Positions 8,003-18,653 of a stretch of DNA of 64,000 bases are shown here, piece by piece. The stretch spans positions 1 to 64,000 of the forward strand of contig OY970165.1 in assembly GCA_963706605.1 (NCBI GenBank). Reading direction: 5' to 3'. Positions within the stretch are counted from its first letter, which is position 1; each line of letters opens with the position of its first letter. Below the pieces are notes generated by a model. It saw nothing but the letters and a program-made list of their open reading frames with translations, did no database searches and was not told the DNA's origin. The position numbers and the translations under genes are program-made. This DNA comes from VRUE01 sp963706605. GTDB lineage: Bacteria; Actinomycetota; Thermoleophilia; Solirubrobacterales; 70-9.

Positions 8003-9451
8003 CTAGCCGCGAAGCGAAAGCGCTTCCTCTAGATGGTCGAGCAGGGCGGCGACGATGCGCGGATCGAAGTGGGTGCCTCTCCCTCGCTTCATTACCTCCA
8101 CAGCCTCCTCAAGTGGCAGCGCCGGCCGGTAGCAACGGTCGCTGAGCAGAGCGTCGAAGACGTCGGCCACCGCGGTGATCCGGCCCTCGATCGGAATCCG
8201 CTCACCGACTAGCCCCTGCGGATAGCCGCCGCCGTCCCAGCGCTCGTGGTGGGTGAGCGCGATCGTCGCAGCGAGGCGCAGCAGCTCGCTTTCCGAATCG
8301 GCAAGGATCTGGTAGCCGACGGTGGTGTGGCGCTGCATCTCCTCCCGCTCCTCGGGAGTCAGCGAACCCTCCTTCCGCAGGATGCCGTCAGGAGTCGCGA
8401 CCTTGCCGACGTCGTGCATCGGCGCCGCCACCCGCAGCAGCTGGACCCGCTCGCGGTCGAGCCCGATCTTGCGGGCGAGAAAAGCGGCGATCGAGGCCAT
8501 TCGGCCGATGTGCTCTCCCGTCTCGGCATCGTGCATCTCGATCGCCTTGGCAAGGCGCTCGACGGTCTCCTGGCGCGATTCCTGCAGCTCCTCAATCGCC
8601 CGCTCGCGGGCCTCGGCGAGCTCTTCGCGGAGCGTCTCCGCCTGCTTCTTCTCGGTGATGTCCGTCGAGATGCCCGAGATCCCGGCGATCTCGCCCTCAT
8701 CGTCAACGAAGGGGAACTTGACGGTGAGAAAGGTCCGTTGCCGATCTCCAACCCGGAGCGTCTCCTCCGCTTCGTAGCTGTCGCCGTGATCGAGGATCCT
8801 GCGGTCGCTCTCCGCGACTCGCCTCTCTGCCTCGGCGGGCATGATGTCGGAATCGCTCAGGCCGACCAGCTCGCCGACCGTCAGCCCAGCCGCCTCATGG
8901 GCAACGCGGTTCGCAAGCACATAGCGACGGTCCCTGTCCTTGACGTAGACGGGCACCGGCGCCCGGTCCATGAGGATCTGCAGCCGGCCCTCCAGAGCTT
9001 TGCTGTGTGCCTTCTGCGCCAGTTCCAGCTCGCGCTGGCGCAGCGCGTTCATCGTCGTGATCTGCAGCTGACCCGGCATGAATGGCTTCACCAGGTAACC
9101 GTGGGCCCCCATCTCGAATGCCCGCCCGGCGACCTCGGGATCGTCCACCCCGGTGACCAGGACAATCGCCATGTCGGAGTGGTCGCGAGCGATCTCGTCG
9201 ACCAGCGCTAGACCGGACTCGCCCGGCATCTGAATGTCGCAGAGGGCAAGGTCGAACTCGGCCTCGGTAAGTTTCCCTCGCGCCTCCTCAACGTCGCTCG
9301 CGAACTCGCACTCATGACGATCTCCGAGGGTGCGATCGATCAGGCGCAAGATCTCGGGCCGATCGTCGGTGACCAGGATGCGAGCACGCTTGGGCTCGGG
9401 CCTCCGGCTCGTACCGATGAACGGCTCCCTTAAGACCAGATCAGGACTCAT
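8003..9451 (-). CDS. response regulator with REC, PAS and HD-GYP domains
   Basis: The 482-residue protein starts with a receiver domain (residues 22-140; LVTDDRPEI, phosphoacceptor Asp in LALCDIQMPGESG, LVKPF). A PAS domain (about 155-275, ending in ISTDITEKK), a short coiled coil and an HD-GYP domain (about 300-478) follow. HD-GYP hallmarks are HDVGKVATPDGIL and HHERWDGGGYPQGL, so it is probably a c-di-GMP phosphodiesterase controlled by phosphorylation. It lies downstream of the hybrid kinase on the same strand with an 80-base gap, and that kinase is the obvious candidate partner. Confidence 0.93.
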   Translation of the reverse strand: MSPDLVLREPFIGTSRRPEPKRARILVTDDRPEILRLIDRTLGDRHECEFASDVEEARGKLTEAEFDLALCDIQMPGESGLALVDEIARDHSDMAIVLVTGVDDPEVAGRAFEMGAHGYLVKPFMPGQLQITTMNALRQRELELAQKAHSKALEGRLQILMDRAPVPVYVKDRDRRYVLANRVAHEAAGLTVGELVGLSDSDIMPAEAERRVAESDRRILDHGDSYEAEETLRVGDRQRTFLTVKFPFVDDEGEIAGISGISTDITEKKQAETLREELAEARERAIEELQESRQETVERLAKAIEMHDAETGEHIGRMASIAAFLARKIGLDRERVQLLRVAAPMHDVGKVATPDGILRKEGSLTPEEREEMQRHTTVGYQILADSESELLRLAATIALTHHERWDGGGYPQGLVGERIPIEGRITAVADVFDALLSDRCYRPALPLEEAVEVMKRGRGTHFDPRIVAALLDHLEEALSLRG

Positions 9452-9532
9452 CCGTCTGATATCGACAGAATGAGTCCTGATCGTTAGGGAAAAACTCTTC
9501 CCGCGCCGATGACACGCGCGGGCCGCTCGGAG

Positions 9533-11473
<1,941 letters not shown>

Positions 11474-11659
11474 CCGGCTCAAATCCCTTGTACTTGCTCA
11501 GCTTTTCGCTGAACGTAACACTTGCCATGAAATAAACGAGAGCATTTCTCTTGCGAGACCCCCAATTCGCGGCGAAAGGTGGCCGCCTGGAAGGGACGGC
11601 TCCGAGTCGCGCGGCATCGCCGGACCAGCCTCGGGATGCCCTCGGCCCCTGCCAGCCCT

Positions 11660-11830
11660 TCAGTCGGACATGTCAAGGAAGTTCTCGACCACGCGCGAGA
11701 GCCGTAGGCCCTCCCCAAAGATCCCTTTCGTCTGCTCGGCGCGCTCCTCGGCCGTCAAACGTCTCCGCACAAGCGCCTCCCGTGTCAATTCGCGCCGCTC
11801 CCGCGCACGTCTGAGGTTTACCCCAAGCCT
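11660..11830 (-). pseudogene. C-terminal remnant of an unknown protein at the island edge
   Basis: A 56-codon reading ends at the TGA at 11660. It contains a charged, helical, protein-like sequence (RRARERRELTREALVRRR, then EERAEQTKGIFGEGLRLSRV and VENFLDMSD). No start codon is in frame before the sequence merges into the island repeat at about 11850. It may be the surviving end of a gene cut off by integration at the left edge of the island. I do not recognise the family. Confidence 0.4.
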
Positions 11831-11861
11831 CCGAGAGGGCCCGGATGGCCTTCAGGCTTCA

Positions 11862-12165
11862 CAACGTGTGTGGGCGGCTCAACCCGCCCAAAATGGAGGC
11901 GATATGCAGGGGTGGTTTGATTTTCCCCCGCGAGGGCCAACCTGCCGAAGTGCAGGGGAATCGAAGCGAAGCGGCTGATGGGATTCGAACCCACGACCTT
12001 CTGAATGGCAATTACGCAAGCTTCGGGCGACTTCCGTGCGAGAACCGGCCGATTTGCAGGAGATTTCCGGAGGGCGCGATTAAGGCGCACTGCCGTCGAT
12101 ACGCGTGGGTGTGCGCCGATATGCGGCGTTTCGGGAACTTCTCGCTAAAAGTTCCCGAGATCGAG
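11862..12165 (-). repeat. island repeat copy 1 with tRNA-Gly 3' fragment (putative att site)
   Basis: This unit contains the 3' half of tRNA-Gly at 11970-12013 (T-arm motif ATTCGAACCC in plus orientation, diverging after the anticodon loop). The left flank has CCCAAAATGGAGGCGATATG, also found at copies 2 and 4 and in altered form by the tRNA gene. The right flank has GATTTGCAGG and a terminal hairpin. The left side carries GGGCGG..CCGCCC in place of the GGGCACT palindrome. It is the leftmost copy I can see and marks the left edge of the island. Confidence 0.75.
12131..12158. terminator. perfect 10-bp hairpin
   Basis: TCGGGAACTT and AAGTTCCCGA pair perfectly around an 8-base loop. The hairpin lies 75 bases past the stop of the AAA+ ATPase gene and could end its transcript, although no clear U-run follows on that strand. 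It belongs to the palindrome family that ends each island repeat, so termination may not be its main role. Confidence 0.5.
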
Positions 12166-12232
12166 GAGGCCGGTTTCAATCGGCTCAGCGAGCCGGTCGC
12201 CGGTGCTGAAGCTCGCGAGATCGGGCCTCGTT

Positions 12233-13405
12233 TCAGGTCGCTCGCGCGCGCTCCAGGTAGCGCCCGAAGTGTGGGACGGTGAACGCGATCTGGCCGCGCG
12301 CGGTGGCGTAGATCAGGCCCTTTCGAATCAACGCCGCGCGGGTCGGCGAGAGGCTTCTCGGCTCTCGTCCCATCCCTCGCGCCACCTCGCGGAACGGCCG
12401 CGGTCCCTCGCCCAGGCTCGCCAGCGCGCGGCAGAGCTCAAGCTCCGCCGCGGTCGTCCGCTCCACCCTGAGCCCGAAGAACTCCTCGTCGAGCTCCTCG
12501 GCGACCTCGGCGGCCGCCACGGTGATCGCCGCGTCATTGATCAGTTTGTCGGCAGCCGCATTCCAGGCAGCCTTCCCCCACTCCTGCAAGAAGTAGGGGT
12601 AACCGCCGCTCTCGGCGAGGATCGCCTCGATCGCCCCGACGGTGTAGTCGACGCCGAGCTCGGCGGCCGGCAGCCGCAAGGCGCGCTCAGCGGCCTCGGG
12701 CTCGAGCGGCCCGAGACCCGGGAACCCGAACAGTCGCTCGGCGTAGGTCTTTGCCTCGAGGATTAGCCCGGGGAGGGTCGGCAGGCCGGCACCGACGAGG
12801 CCGACCGGCAGCTGCTGCTGCGCCATCCGGTGCATGGCCGCGACCAGACTCTCGAGTTCCGGCTTCCCGAGGATCTGCAGCTCGTCCAGGAGGAGGAGCA
12901 CCCCCGAGTCGCTCTCGGCGGCAAGCGCCCCGACCTCGGTGAGGAGCTCGCCGAGGTCCTGCTCGAGCTCACCGCTGTCGGCGAGGCCTCGCTCTGGCTC
13001 CCACTGAAAGCCCAGGGTCACCTGGCCCTCAGAGCTGATCGTGGTCGTGAACGATCCCAGCGCCCCGCGGGCTCGGTGCAGTGCCCGGCGGACCGCACCT
13101 CCCTGTTCGTAGGCGGCGAGGGTGGCGCCTACGAGCCGGGCGATGACGACCCGGAAGTCGCTCTCGCGACGCCACTCGTGGCGGAGCGCCTTCCATCCCG
13201 CGGATTCGGCGCGCGATGCGAACTCGGTGAGGAGCACCGTCTTGCCGACCCCGCGCAGCCCGTGGATGATCAGGCTCTTCTCGCTGCGGCCGCGCGAGAG
13301 ACGGCCGAGCAGATACGAGAACCGCTCGACCTCACGATCGCGCCCCACTAGGGCGGGCGGCAACGTGCCGGCGCCCGGCGCGTATGGGTTCTCAAGCGGA
13401 TCCAC
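12233..13405 (-). CDS. AAA+ ATPase with C-terminal winged helix (Orc1/Cdc6-like fold)
   Basis: The 390-residue protein starts with GTG at 13405. The N-terminal region VGRDREVERF precedes Walker A HGLRGVGKT (residues about 48-56), and Walker B is LLLLDELQIL near 168. SESGGYPYFLQEW marks the lid, and the last 80 residues form a probable winged helix (REVARGMGREPRSLSPTRAA). Such ATPases are widespread in actinobacteria and archaea and are usually unassigned; DNA binding is likely from the winged helix. Its promoter region carries four 10-bp-spaced repeats. It is the gene nearest the left attachment-like repeat of segment E1. Confidence 0.82.
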   Translation of the reverse strand: MDPLENPYAPGAGTLPPALVGRDREVERFSYLLGRLSRGRSEKSLIIHGLRGVGKTVLLTEFASRAESAGWKALRHEWRRESDFRVVIARLVGATLAAYEQGGAVRRALHRARGALGSFTTTISSEGQVTLGFQWEPERGLADSGELEQDLGELLTEVGALAAESDSGVLLLLDELQILGKPELESLVAAMHRMAQQQLPVGLVGAGLPTLPGLILEAKTYAERLFGFPGLGPLEPEAAERALRLPAAELGVDYTVGAIEAILAESGGYPYFLQEWGKAAWNAAADKLINDAAITVAAAEVAEELDEEFFGLRVERTTAAELELCRALASLGEGPRPFREVARGMGREPRSLSPTRAALIRKGLIYATARGQIAFTVPHFGRYLERARAT

Positions 13406-13416
13406 CTCGGCACGAG

Positions 13417-13456
13417 TCTAGCGATATCTAACGCTTTCTAGCGATTCCGCTAGAGA
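13417..13456. promoter_or_regulatory. 10-bp-periodic repeat array upstream of the AAA+ gene
   Basis: TCTAGCGA (13417), TCTAACGC (13427) and TCTAGCGA (13437) begin at exact 10-bp steps, and an inverted copy CGCTAGAG follows at 13448. One helical turn per repeat places all copies on the same DNA face, as in operators or iterons. The array begins 12 bases upstream of the GTG of the AAA+ ATPase gene and overlaps the end of the preceding small gene. Autoregulation or replication control by the ATPase is possible but is inference. Confidence 0.5.
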
Positions 13457-13860
13457 CGTGAATAGTTTGATAGAGAGCAGAGGTGAGGTAGGTGATCGCC
13501 AAAGACTCACCCTCAGCGTCGGAGATCGGATCGGAGAAATCCGACCGCGAGGCCGCCTCGGCCGCCGAGGCCAGGCCGCTGTAGCCGGCGGCGAGTGCCA
13601 TATAAGCATCGGGATCGAGGGCATGACCGAGGATCGCCCGGTATTCCTCCCACACGTCGCGGCGGCCGAAATCATGTGCGGCCTTCAGCCATCCCCAGTT
13701 CTTGTGTTGCGTCGGGCGCGATCCGTGCCGTCGTGTCATCGGGCTGGGAACCCTCACCGCAGCCGGGGAGCAGGGGCAAACAAGCCGCGAGGACCAGCAG
13801 TAGGCAATAGCGATTTCCGCTCGACTCGATCATCAGTGCCTGGCGGTCCATCTTGCACAC
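13428..13860 (-). pseudogene. hypothetical protein, possible lipoprotein signal in another frame
   Basis: A convincing C-terminal part is encoded at 13428-13720 (WGWLKAAHDFGRRDVWEEYR, ALDPDAYMALAAGYSGLA, DFSDPISDAEGESLA). Upstream, in a different frame, lies a typical lipoprotein signal (CLLLVLAACLPLLPGCGEG) from the start at 13860 or an internal Met. The two frames overlap between about 13672 and 13757. The simplest reading is a single secreted lipoprotein gene with one frameshift. If the shift is real, only the 109-residue downstream frame could be made. Function is unknown. Confidence 0.5.
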
Positions 13861-13867
13861 AGAGAGC

Positions 13868-13950
13868 TTGACAGGTCGTATATCGTGATTTGTTTACTTA
13901 AATATCCCAAAACATTTAGCGAACCCTACTATGTATAGCACCAGAGGAGG
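13868..13950 (+). promoter_or_regulatory. AT-rich promoter region and strong Shine-Dalgarno
   Basis: TTGACA occurs at 13868-13873 within a markedly AT-rich stretch (13862-13935) that contrasts with the GC-rich surroundings. Weak -10 candidates (TGTTTA at about 17-bp spacing, and TATGTA further on) follow. AGAGGAGG lies just before the ATG at 13957. This fits a transferred gene with its own promoter; the exact -10 is uncertain. Confidence 0.4.
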
Positions 13951-13956
13951 CGCAAG

Positions 13957-15043
13957 ATGTCTGCAGCGACGCACGTTTCCCCAGTCCGACGAGACAGATT
14001 CATTTGGCTACTCATCTCGTCACTTATCGCCGTCGTAGCACTTGGTGCAACGGCTTCGACGGCTACCGCCACGGGGGCCGCGGAAAAAACGAGTCCGGCC
14101 GTCGTGCAAGATCCCTCGACCGGCGTGCAAACCGTCTATTACGTCAACGAAAAACAGGAAATCGCGTACTGGACGAATGGGGCCGGCTGGAAACAGGGTG
14201 TGCTCGGCGGCAAAGTCGCCAGTGGCACCAGTCCGACGGCGATGGCAATCGGGTCGAACCAGTACGTCTACTACGTCAACACGTCAGGTGAAATCGCCAC
14301 GTGGGCCCTCTCGGCTGGAAAATGGATCGGACCGACGACGCTCGGCGGCAAAGTCGCCAGTGGCACCAGTCCAACCGTTATTCATGATGCCAATAACTAT
14401 CAGTACGTCTATTACGTCAACAGCAAAAACGAAGTCTCCTACTGGGCCTTTACCACCGAATGGATCGGACCGCTAACCATCGGCGGCGCAGTCGCGAAAA
14501 ACAGCAACTTGACGGCAACCAGGACCTGGCTCATATCAGTACATCTACTATGCCAACTCATCAGGCGAATTCACTAACTTCACCTTCAATACCGCAAAAT
14601 GGATTGGGCCGACGACGTTTGGCGGCAAAGTGGCGGCGGGCAGCAGCCCCACCGGGATCCTCAATCCGTCCAACAACTATCAATATATCTACTATGTCAA
14701 TTCGTCCGGGGAAATCGCCTACTGGGCCTGGGCCGGGGAATGGTACGGACCGCTAACCATCGGTGGCAAAGCCGCAACGGGCGCGACTCCAACGGTGACC
14801 CGAACTGGCGCATATCAGTACATCTACTATGCCAACTCATCAGGCGAATTCACTAACTTCACCTTCAATACCGAAAAATGGATTGGGCCTACGACGTTTG
14901 GCGGAACGATCTGGGCGAATACCAATCCCACCTCGGTACTCAATCCCTCAAATAATTACCAGTACATCTACTACCTCAACCCAAGCGGTGAAATGAGCGA
15001 CTGGTTTTGGGCCGGGGCATGGTACGGACCAAACACTCTCTGA
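13957..15043 (+). pseudogene. secreted seven-repeat protein, lectin/propeller-like, one frameshift
   Basis: After a signal-type N-terminus (residues 1-43, hydrophobic LLISSLIAVVALGATAS) come seven repeats of about 46 residues. Each has the shape SPT..-YQY(V/I)YYVNSSGEIAYW-...-W(I/Y)GP.T(L/I/F)GGK. Aromatic-rich repeats of this kind suggest a seven-bladed, carbohydrate-binding propeller, but the family is inferred. The first three repeats lie in the frame from 13957 and repeats 5-7 in the frame of 15043. One extra base in repeat 4 near 14525 separates them: repeat 6 has one base fewer at the equivalent spot. Repeats 4 and 6 are nearly identical in DNA, so internal duplication was recent. Codon use is more AT-rich than the neighbours. 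Confidence 0.72.
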
Positions 15044-15058
15044 GGAAAATGAGCAAAC

Positions 15059-15083
15059 CCGGGGGCTGGACTCCAGCTCCCGG
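15059..15083. terminator. strong hairpin after the repeat-protein gene
   Basis: CCGGGGGCTGG and CCAGCTCCCGG form an 11-bp stem with one G-U pair and a 3-base loop, 16 bases after the stop codon at 15043. It is a likely intrinsic stop for that gene, though without a U-tract. Confidence 0.5.
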
Positions 15084-15098
15084 TAGCTCCAGAAGCTG

Positions 15099-15243
15099 CT
15101 ATCGCTCCCTTGCGCAACAGCAGGGGCTCGATTCAGGTGAGCGTTCGCTTGCCTCGACGTAACGCCGCAATAGCTCCCTTCGGAGCGGGTGCTGCAGGGC
15201 GCTCAGGAGGCGCTCGGTCGCCTCGGCTTCGTCGCAATTCCTC
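15099..15243 (-). pseudogene. truncated HTH (ArsR-like) fragment
   Basis: A frame ending at 15099 contains EAEATERLLSALQHPLRREL followed by LRRYVEAS. This is the opening helix pair of ArsR-type winged-helix repressors (ALxHPLRREIL). The rest of the domain is absent, and the upstream sequence in this frame is not protein-like. A neighbouring frame carries PGYLRRLASDGQREILAG, possibly the end of another fragment. Small and low confidence. Confidence 0.35.
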
Positions 15244-15385
15244 GGGGGCCGGGGCTCGCCCCGCGAGGATCTCCCTTTGCCCGTCACTCGCGAGGCGACG
15301 CAAGTACCCCGGCCCCCGAGAAATTGCAGACAACGCCGCAGGCTCTTCCCGACGCGCGAGCGCGAGCCCTCTGATCGACGGTCGC

Positions 15386-15867
15386 TCACTTCTTCGCCTC
15401 CACCAGCGCGTATTCGCGCGGCTTCGGTTTCACCAGGCGCACCTTCTCCGCTTTCATCTGGCGATCCAGGCAGTTGGCGACAGCGCCGGATGATCGCTTG
15501 ATCCCCTTCCCGATCACGCTGGCCGTGTGCGGCGCGTCGTCCTTGTGCGACCGCATGAAGCCGAGGACCAATTTGTCGAGTTCCCCCGGAGCGAGGCGCC
15601 CGTTTTTTGATTTCGCAGAGGCCGACCTGCCCCGTTTGCCGGCCGCTTTCTTCTTGCCTGGGAGAGAGAAGACGTCCGGCAGTTTTCGCCGCCCCTCTCG
15701 CCCCCGGCCTCACGCTTGACCTTTTTGTCGACCGTCAGCCCCGCGAGGTATTTGCGGGCGTTGGTTCGGCTGATTCCCAGAGCCGCGCAAATCTCATCGA
15801 CGGTCCCAGTGCCTTTCTCGCCGAGGAACTCGATGATCCGCTCGTCGGTTGATTTTTTCTCGGTCAT
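15386..15867 (-). pseudogene. HTH protein with two winged-helix parts, frameshifted
   Basis: The ATG at 15867 is preceded by AGGAGG. The first 52 residues form a winged helix (DERIIEFLGEKGTGTVDEIC, ALGISRTNARKYLAGL). Near 15690 the frame shifts, and the continuation KLPDVFSLPGKKKAAGKRGR leads into a second helix-turn-helix part (LDKLVLGFMRSHKDDAP, SSGAVANCLDRQM), with the stop at 15386. It is the last gene of a three-gene operon; its ATG overlaps the stop of the preceding gene (ATGA). It is probably a DNA-binding regulator of the element. Whether the frameshift is real needs read-level checking. Confidence 0.6.
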
Positions 15868-16936
15868 GCCTTTCCTCCTATCTCGGTGCTGTTCAAGTCC
15901 CACATGGCAACCGCGCGCCGCCCCGGGGCCGGTCCGGGGTTTTCGTCAACGTCCGGCTGGGCGTCGTCGGGCTCGACCCACTCCTCCAGGCAGTGGCTAG
16001 CTGAGCCCAGCCGCCAGCTCCCATGCGGAAGCGCTCGCTCAGCGAAAACCACTTTTCCGAGAGCACCGGCTCCCACTGGGTGAGAAGACAATCGGTCTCC
16101 TCCCACAGCTCTCCCATCTCCCGCCTGAACTCTTCGATCCGCAAGACAGCCTTGACCTGCGCCTGACTCCAGACGCAATGCTGGGGCGACTCGGGCAGAT
16201 CGCCGACCGCGCCGCCCTCGCGGCATTTGGCTAGCTGCTCGCGCCCTGATGCCGTGAGGCCCCAGTTCTCCCGTTCGTCCCTCTGAGTCCGGGTCAACCA
16301 GCCCGAATCGTGCAGGGGTTCGAGCCGGAGACGGAGCAGGCCAACGGAGCCGCGGGTGGGCTCGAACCCAAGGTGGTCGACCACCACGAAGACCGATACC
16401 TCGTCAGAACGCTCATGGCATGCGGCACGCTCGACCGCCGCCAAGATCAGCCCCTCCGAGAGCGACGTGTAGGGCGTTATCTCCCTGCCGGCGCCGGCCG
16501 CCGGGAAACCGGCGTCACTCGAGCCCGGCTCGTCGCCGGAAACCGGAGAGTCAAGCCTCGCCAATAGCTCCTCGCAAACAGTGACTGCAGGCCGAAAGCG
16601 CTCCCAATCCTCGGCATCGGATTCCTCGGGCTCGCGCTGGTGTCGCTTTTCGCAGGGGGCGCGGCGGGCATCCCTTCGTAGCCGCCTGAGCGTCGTCACG
16701 AGATTCTCGCGCGGCATGGTCAGCTCGAACGACTTGCCCTCACCCTCGACCTCCCAGCCAAGGTCTTGCATGAGCCGGAGGTCTTCACCGAACTCCTTGG
16801 CGAACTGATCGTGGCTGACCCCCTCGCTGCGGGCCATGGCGGGCGGGTCCTGGCCCAAGATGAAGAGCCGGCGGACCATGAGCCAGTGGAGCGTGCGGCG
16901 CTCCTTTGGGCCGATCGTCAGGGTGGCGGCGCTCAT
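15864..16936 (-). pseudogene. unknown two-part protein with LMQDLGW domain, frameshifted near its end
   Basis: From the ATG at 16936 the first 130 residues repeat the architecture of the gene just upstream: EDLRLMQDLGWEVEGEGKSF, then ELTMPRENLVTTLRRLRRDA and VCEELLARLD. The middle part (TSLSEGLILAAVERAA, LEPLHDSGWLTRTQRDERE, LTASGREQLAK) looks like a winged helix. The frame from 16936 runs to 15893 with an unnatural tail. A shift near 16020 gives SHCLEEWVEPDDAQPDV and a stop that overlaps the next ATG (ATGA at 15864-15867), so the shifted reading is the original one. Function is unknown. Confidence 0.6.
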
Positions 16937-17332
16937 GCGCGCTCGCTCGCTGAGGAATCAAGGTTGATGAGGACGGTCTCGCAGGCGTCCAAGCCGCGGA
17001 GGAACCGCTCGTTGGTCTCGGCGTCCTCGGAGGGGATTCGCGCCGGCAAGGACGACCTCGGCTTCGCCATGCAGGCGATTGAGGACTTCCATGAGGTCGT
17101 GCGGCGGCATCGTCAGCTCGACCCCCTCGCGCCCCTCGTCCTCGCCCCAGCCGAGATCCTGCATCAGGCGGATGTCTTCGGCCAGCTCCAATCCGAGCTG
17201 CTCGGCCTTGGCCCAGTCTTTCTGCTGCTCCAGCAGGTCAACGAGGTCGCCTGCCGACCCCAAGTGATTGCGGACCAGTTCGTACAGCCCGTCGCGCTGG
17301 TCGCTGGTGATGGTGATCGTGGTGGCGGGCAC
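16934..17332 (-). pseudogene. small LMQDLGW-domain protein, frameshifted near its end
   Basis: The frame from the ATG at 17332 encodes QRDGLYELVRNHLGSAGDLV, LELAEDIRLMQDLGWGEDEG and VELTMPPHDLMEVLNRLHGE. At about 17037 a one-base shift restores SEDAETNERFLRGLDACETV and LINLDSSASERA, ending in a TGA that overlaps the ATG of the next gene. The protein is a paralogue of the N-terminal part of that next gene over its whole length. I do not recognise the domain. It is the first gene of the operon, and its position inside the island suggests an element-specific function. Confidence 0.6.
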
Positions 17333-17507
17333 GGCGCCCCTCCTCTCGGTAGGGCACCGAAGCCGGTCTCAAATGCCGCCCTGGTGGGGCAACGGCGAGT
17401 ACCGTTCTTCTTGCATCGAAGTCTCGGCTTCGGTGCCGGCCCCGAGGCGTTCCACCGCCGCCGGGGCACTTTGCTTATGTCGGCGCGGCGACCGTAGCTC
17501 CGCCGCT

Positions 17508-17574
17508 GGCGCAAAGCGAGGCGGAATCGGGCGGAAACGCCGCTAATCCCCGCGCATCGGCGTCATTTTGGGAA
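17508..17574. repeat. flank repeat left of IS copy 1
   Basis: This roughly 65-bp stretch (containing CGCCGCTAATCCCCGCGCAT) recurs with few changes at 42137-42200, directly left of the second IS copy. It ends in CATTTTGGGAACTAG, the left arm of the palindrome whose right arm, CTAGTGCCCAAAATG, follows the IS at 18654. The rest of 17333-17507 shows no gene. Confidence 0.65.
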
Positions 17575-18570
17575 CTAGTTGTAGATGCCAGCCACGTTGT
17601 TCCCAGCGAGCTCCCGTAGCCGCTGAATCGGCGGCCGGTGGCCGAGGGCGCCGTGTCGTCGCCGGTAGTTGTAGCGCTCGATCCAACCCGAGAGGGCCGC
17701 GGCCCTCTCGGACGAGGAGCCGTAGACGGCGGCGTAGGCCCACTCTCTGAGCATCGTGCGGATGAAGCGCTCGGCCTTCCCGTTGGTCTGGGGCCGGTAG
17801 GCCCGGGTGCGAATGTGCTTGATGCCCATTGCCCTGCAGGCGAGGGAATGGGCGGCGGAGCAGTAGGCGGGGCCGTTGTCGGTCATCAGCCCCTCGACCG
17901 CGATCCCGTGGGAGCGGTAGAAGGCGACCGCTCGCCTCAGAAAGCCGATGACGGTCTTCGCCTTCTCGTCGGGAAGCACCTCGGCATAGGCCAGGCGGGT
18001 GGCGTCATCGACGCAGACGTGAACCCGGTCCCAACCGGTCTGCAGGCGTCGCACACCGGCTGCATCGGCTTGAGTAGCCGCCCTCTTTGCCCAGCTGCGG
18101 CCGAGCACGCGGTGACCGGCTCCGTGGGGGCCGATCCGGCCGAGCTTCTTGACGTCGATGTGGATCAGCTCGCCCGCCCGGCGTCTCTCGTATCGGCGGA
18201 TCGGCTCCTCGGCGTCCAAGCGGCTGAGCTTGCCCAGGCCGATTCGCTTGAGCACCGCCGAGACGGTCGAGGTCGCCATCTCCAGGGTCTCGGCGATCTC
18301 GGGTCCCGTCATCCGCAGTCGCCGCAGAGCAGCGATCGCCTCCACCCGCTCGGGCGGTGTTGTGTTGTGGACTCGCCTGGGCGCCGAGCTGCGATCCACC
18401 AAGCCGGCCTCTCCGTCGGCGCGATAGCGCCCCACCCACTTGCGAGCGGTCCTCGCGCTCACTCCGGCGGCCTCGGCCGCCTCCGTGAGCGCGATCCCCT
18501 CCTCGAGAACCCGCCTGACCATGGTCGCCCTCCCCTTCGGGCCGAGAGGCGCGTTAGCGTGAATCTTCAT
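17575..18570 (-). CDS. IS481-like DDE transposase
   Basis: The 331-residue protein starts at the ATG at 18570 (MKIHANAPLGPKGRATMVRR). A helix-turn-helix region (EAAEAAGVSARTARKWVGRY) and a second HTH (ATSTVSAVLKRIGLG) precede the rve-type integrase core. The catalytic acids are visible in ELIHIDVKKLGRI, GLMTDNGPAY and NGKAERFIRT (D, D, E). The reading frame is intact and its stop lies in the left end of the element, so this copy could be active. It is closely related to the transposase at 42286. Confidence 0.92.
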   Translation of the reverse strand: MKIHANAPLGPKGRATMVRRVLEEGIALTEAAEAAGVSARTARKWVGRYRADGEAGLVDRSSAPRRVHNTTPPERVEAIAALRRLRMTGPEIAETLEMATSTVSAVLKRIGLGKLSRLDAEEPIRRYERRRAGELIHIDVKKLGRIGPHGAGHRVLGRSWAKRAATQADAAGVRRLQTGWDRVHVCVDDATRLAYAEVLPDEKAKTVIGFLRRAVAFYRSHGIAVEGLMTDNGPAYCSAAHSLACRAMGIKHIRTRAYRPQTNGKAERFIRTMLREWAYAAVYGSSSERAAALSGWIERYNYRRRHGALGHRPPIQRLRELAGNNVAGIYN

Positions 18571-18653
18571 CCGGTTATCTCCTTGGTGCTGGTGGCTTCG
18601 ACACCTCCAGCCTCCAAGGAGACCCGGATGAACAACGTGCTTAGGAACTACAA
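17579..18653 (-). mobile_element. IS481-like insertion sequence, copy 1
   Basis: The element is bounded by TTGTAG at the left and CTACAA at the right. The inner inverted parts also match (CACGTTGTTC near the left end, GAACAACGTG at the right end). CTAG stands directly outside both ends (17575-17578 and 18654-18657), consistent with a 4-bp target duplication, although the palindromic target makes the exact border ambiguous. It carries one transposase gene. The insertion point is the centre of an island palindrome. Confidence 0.85.
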
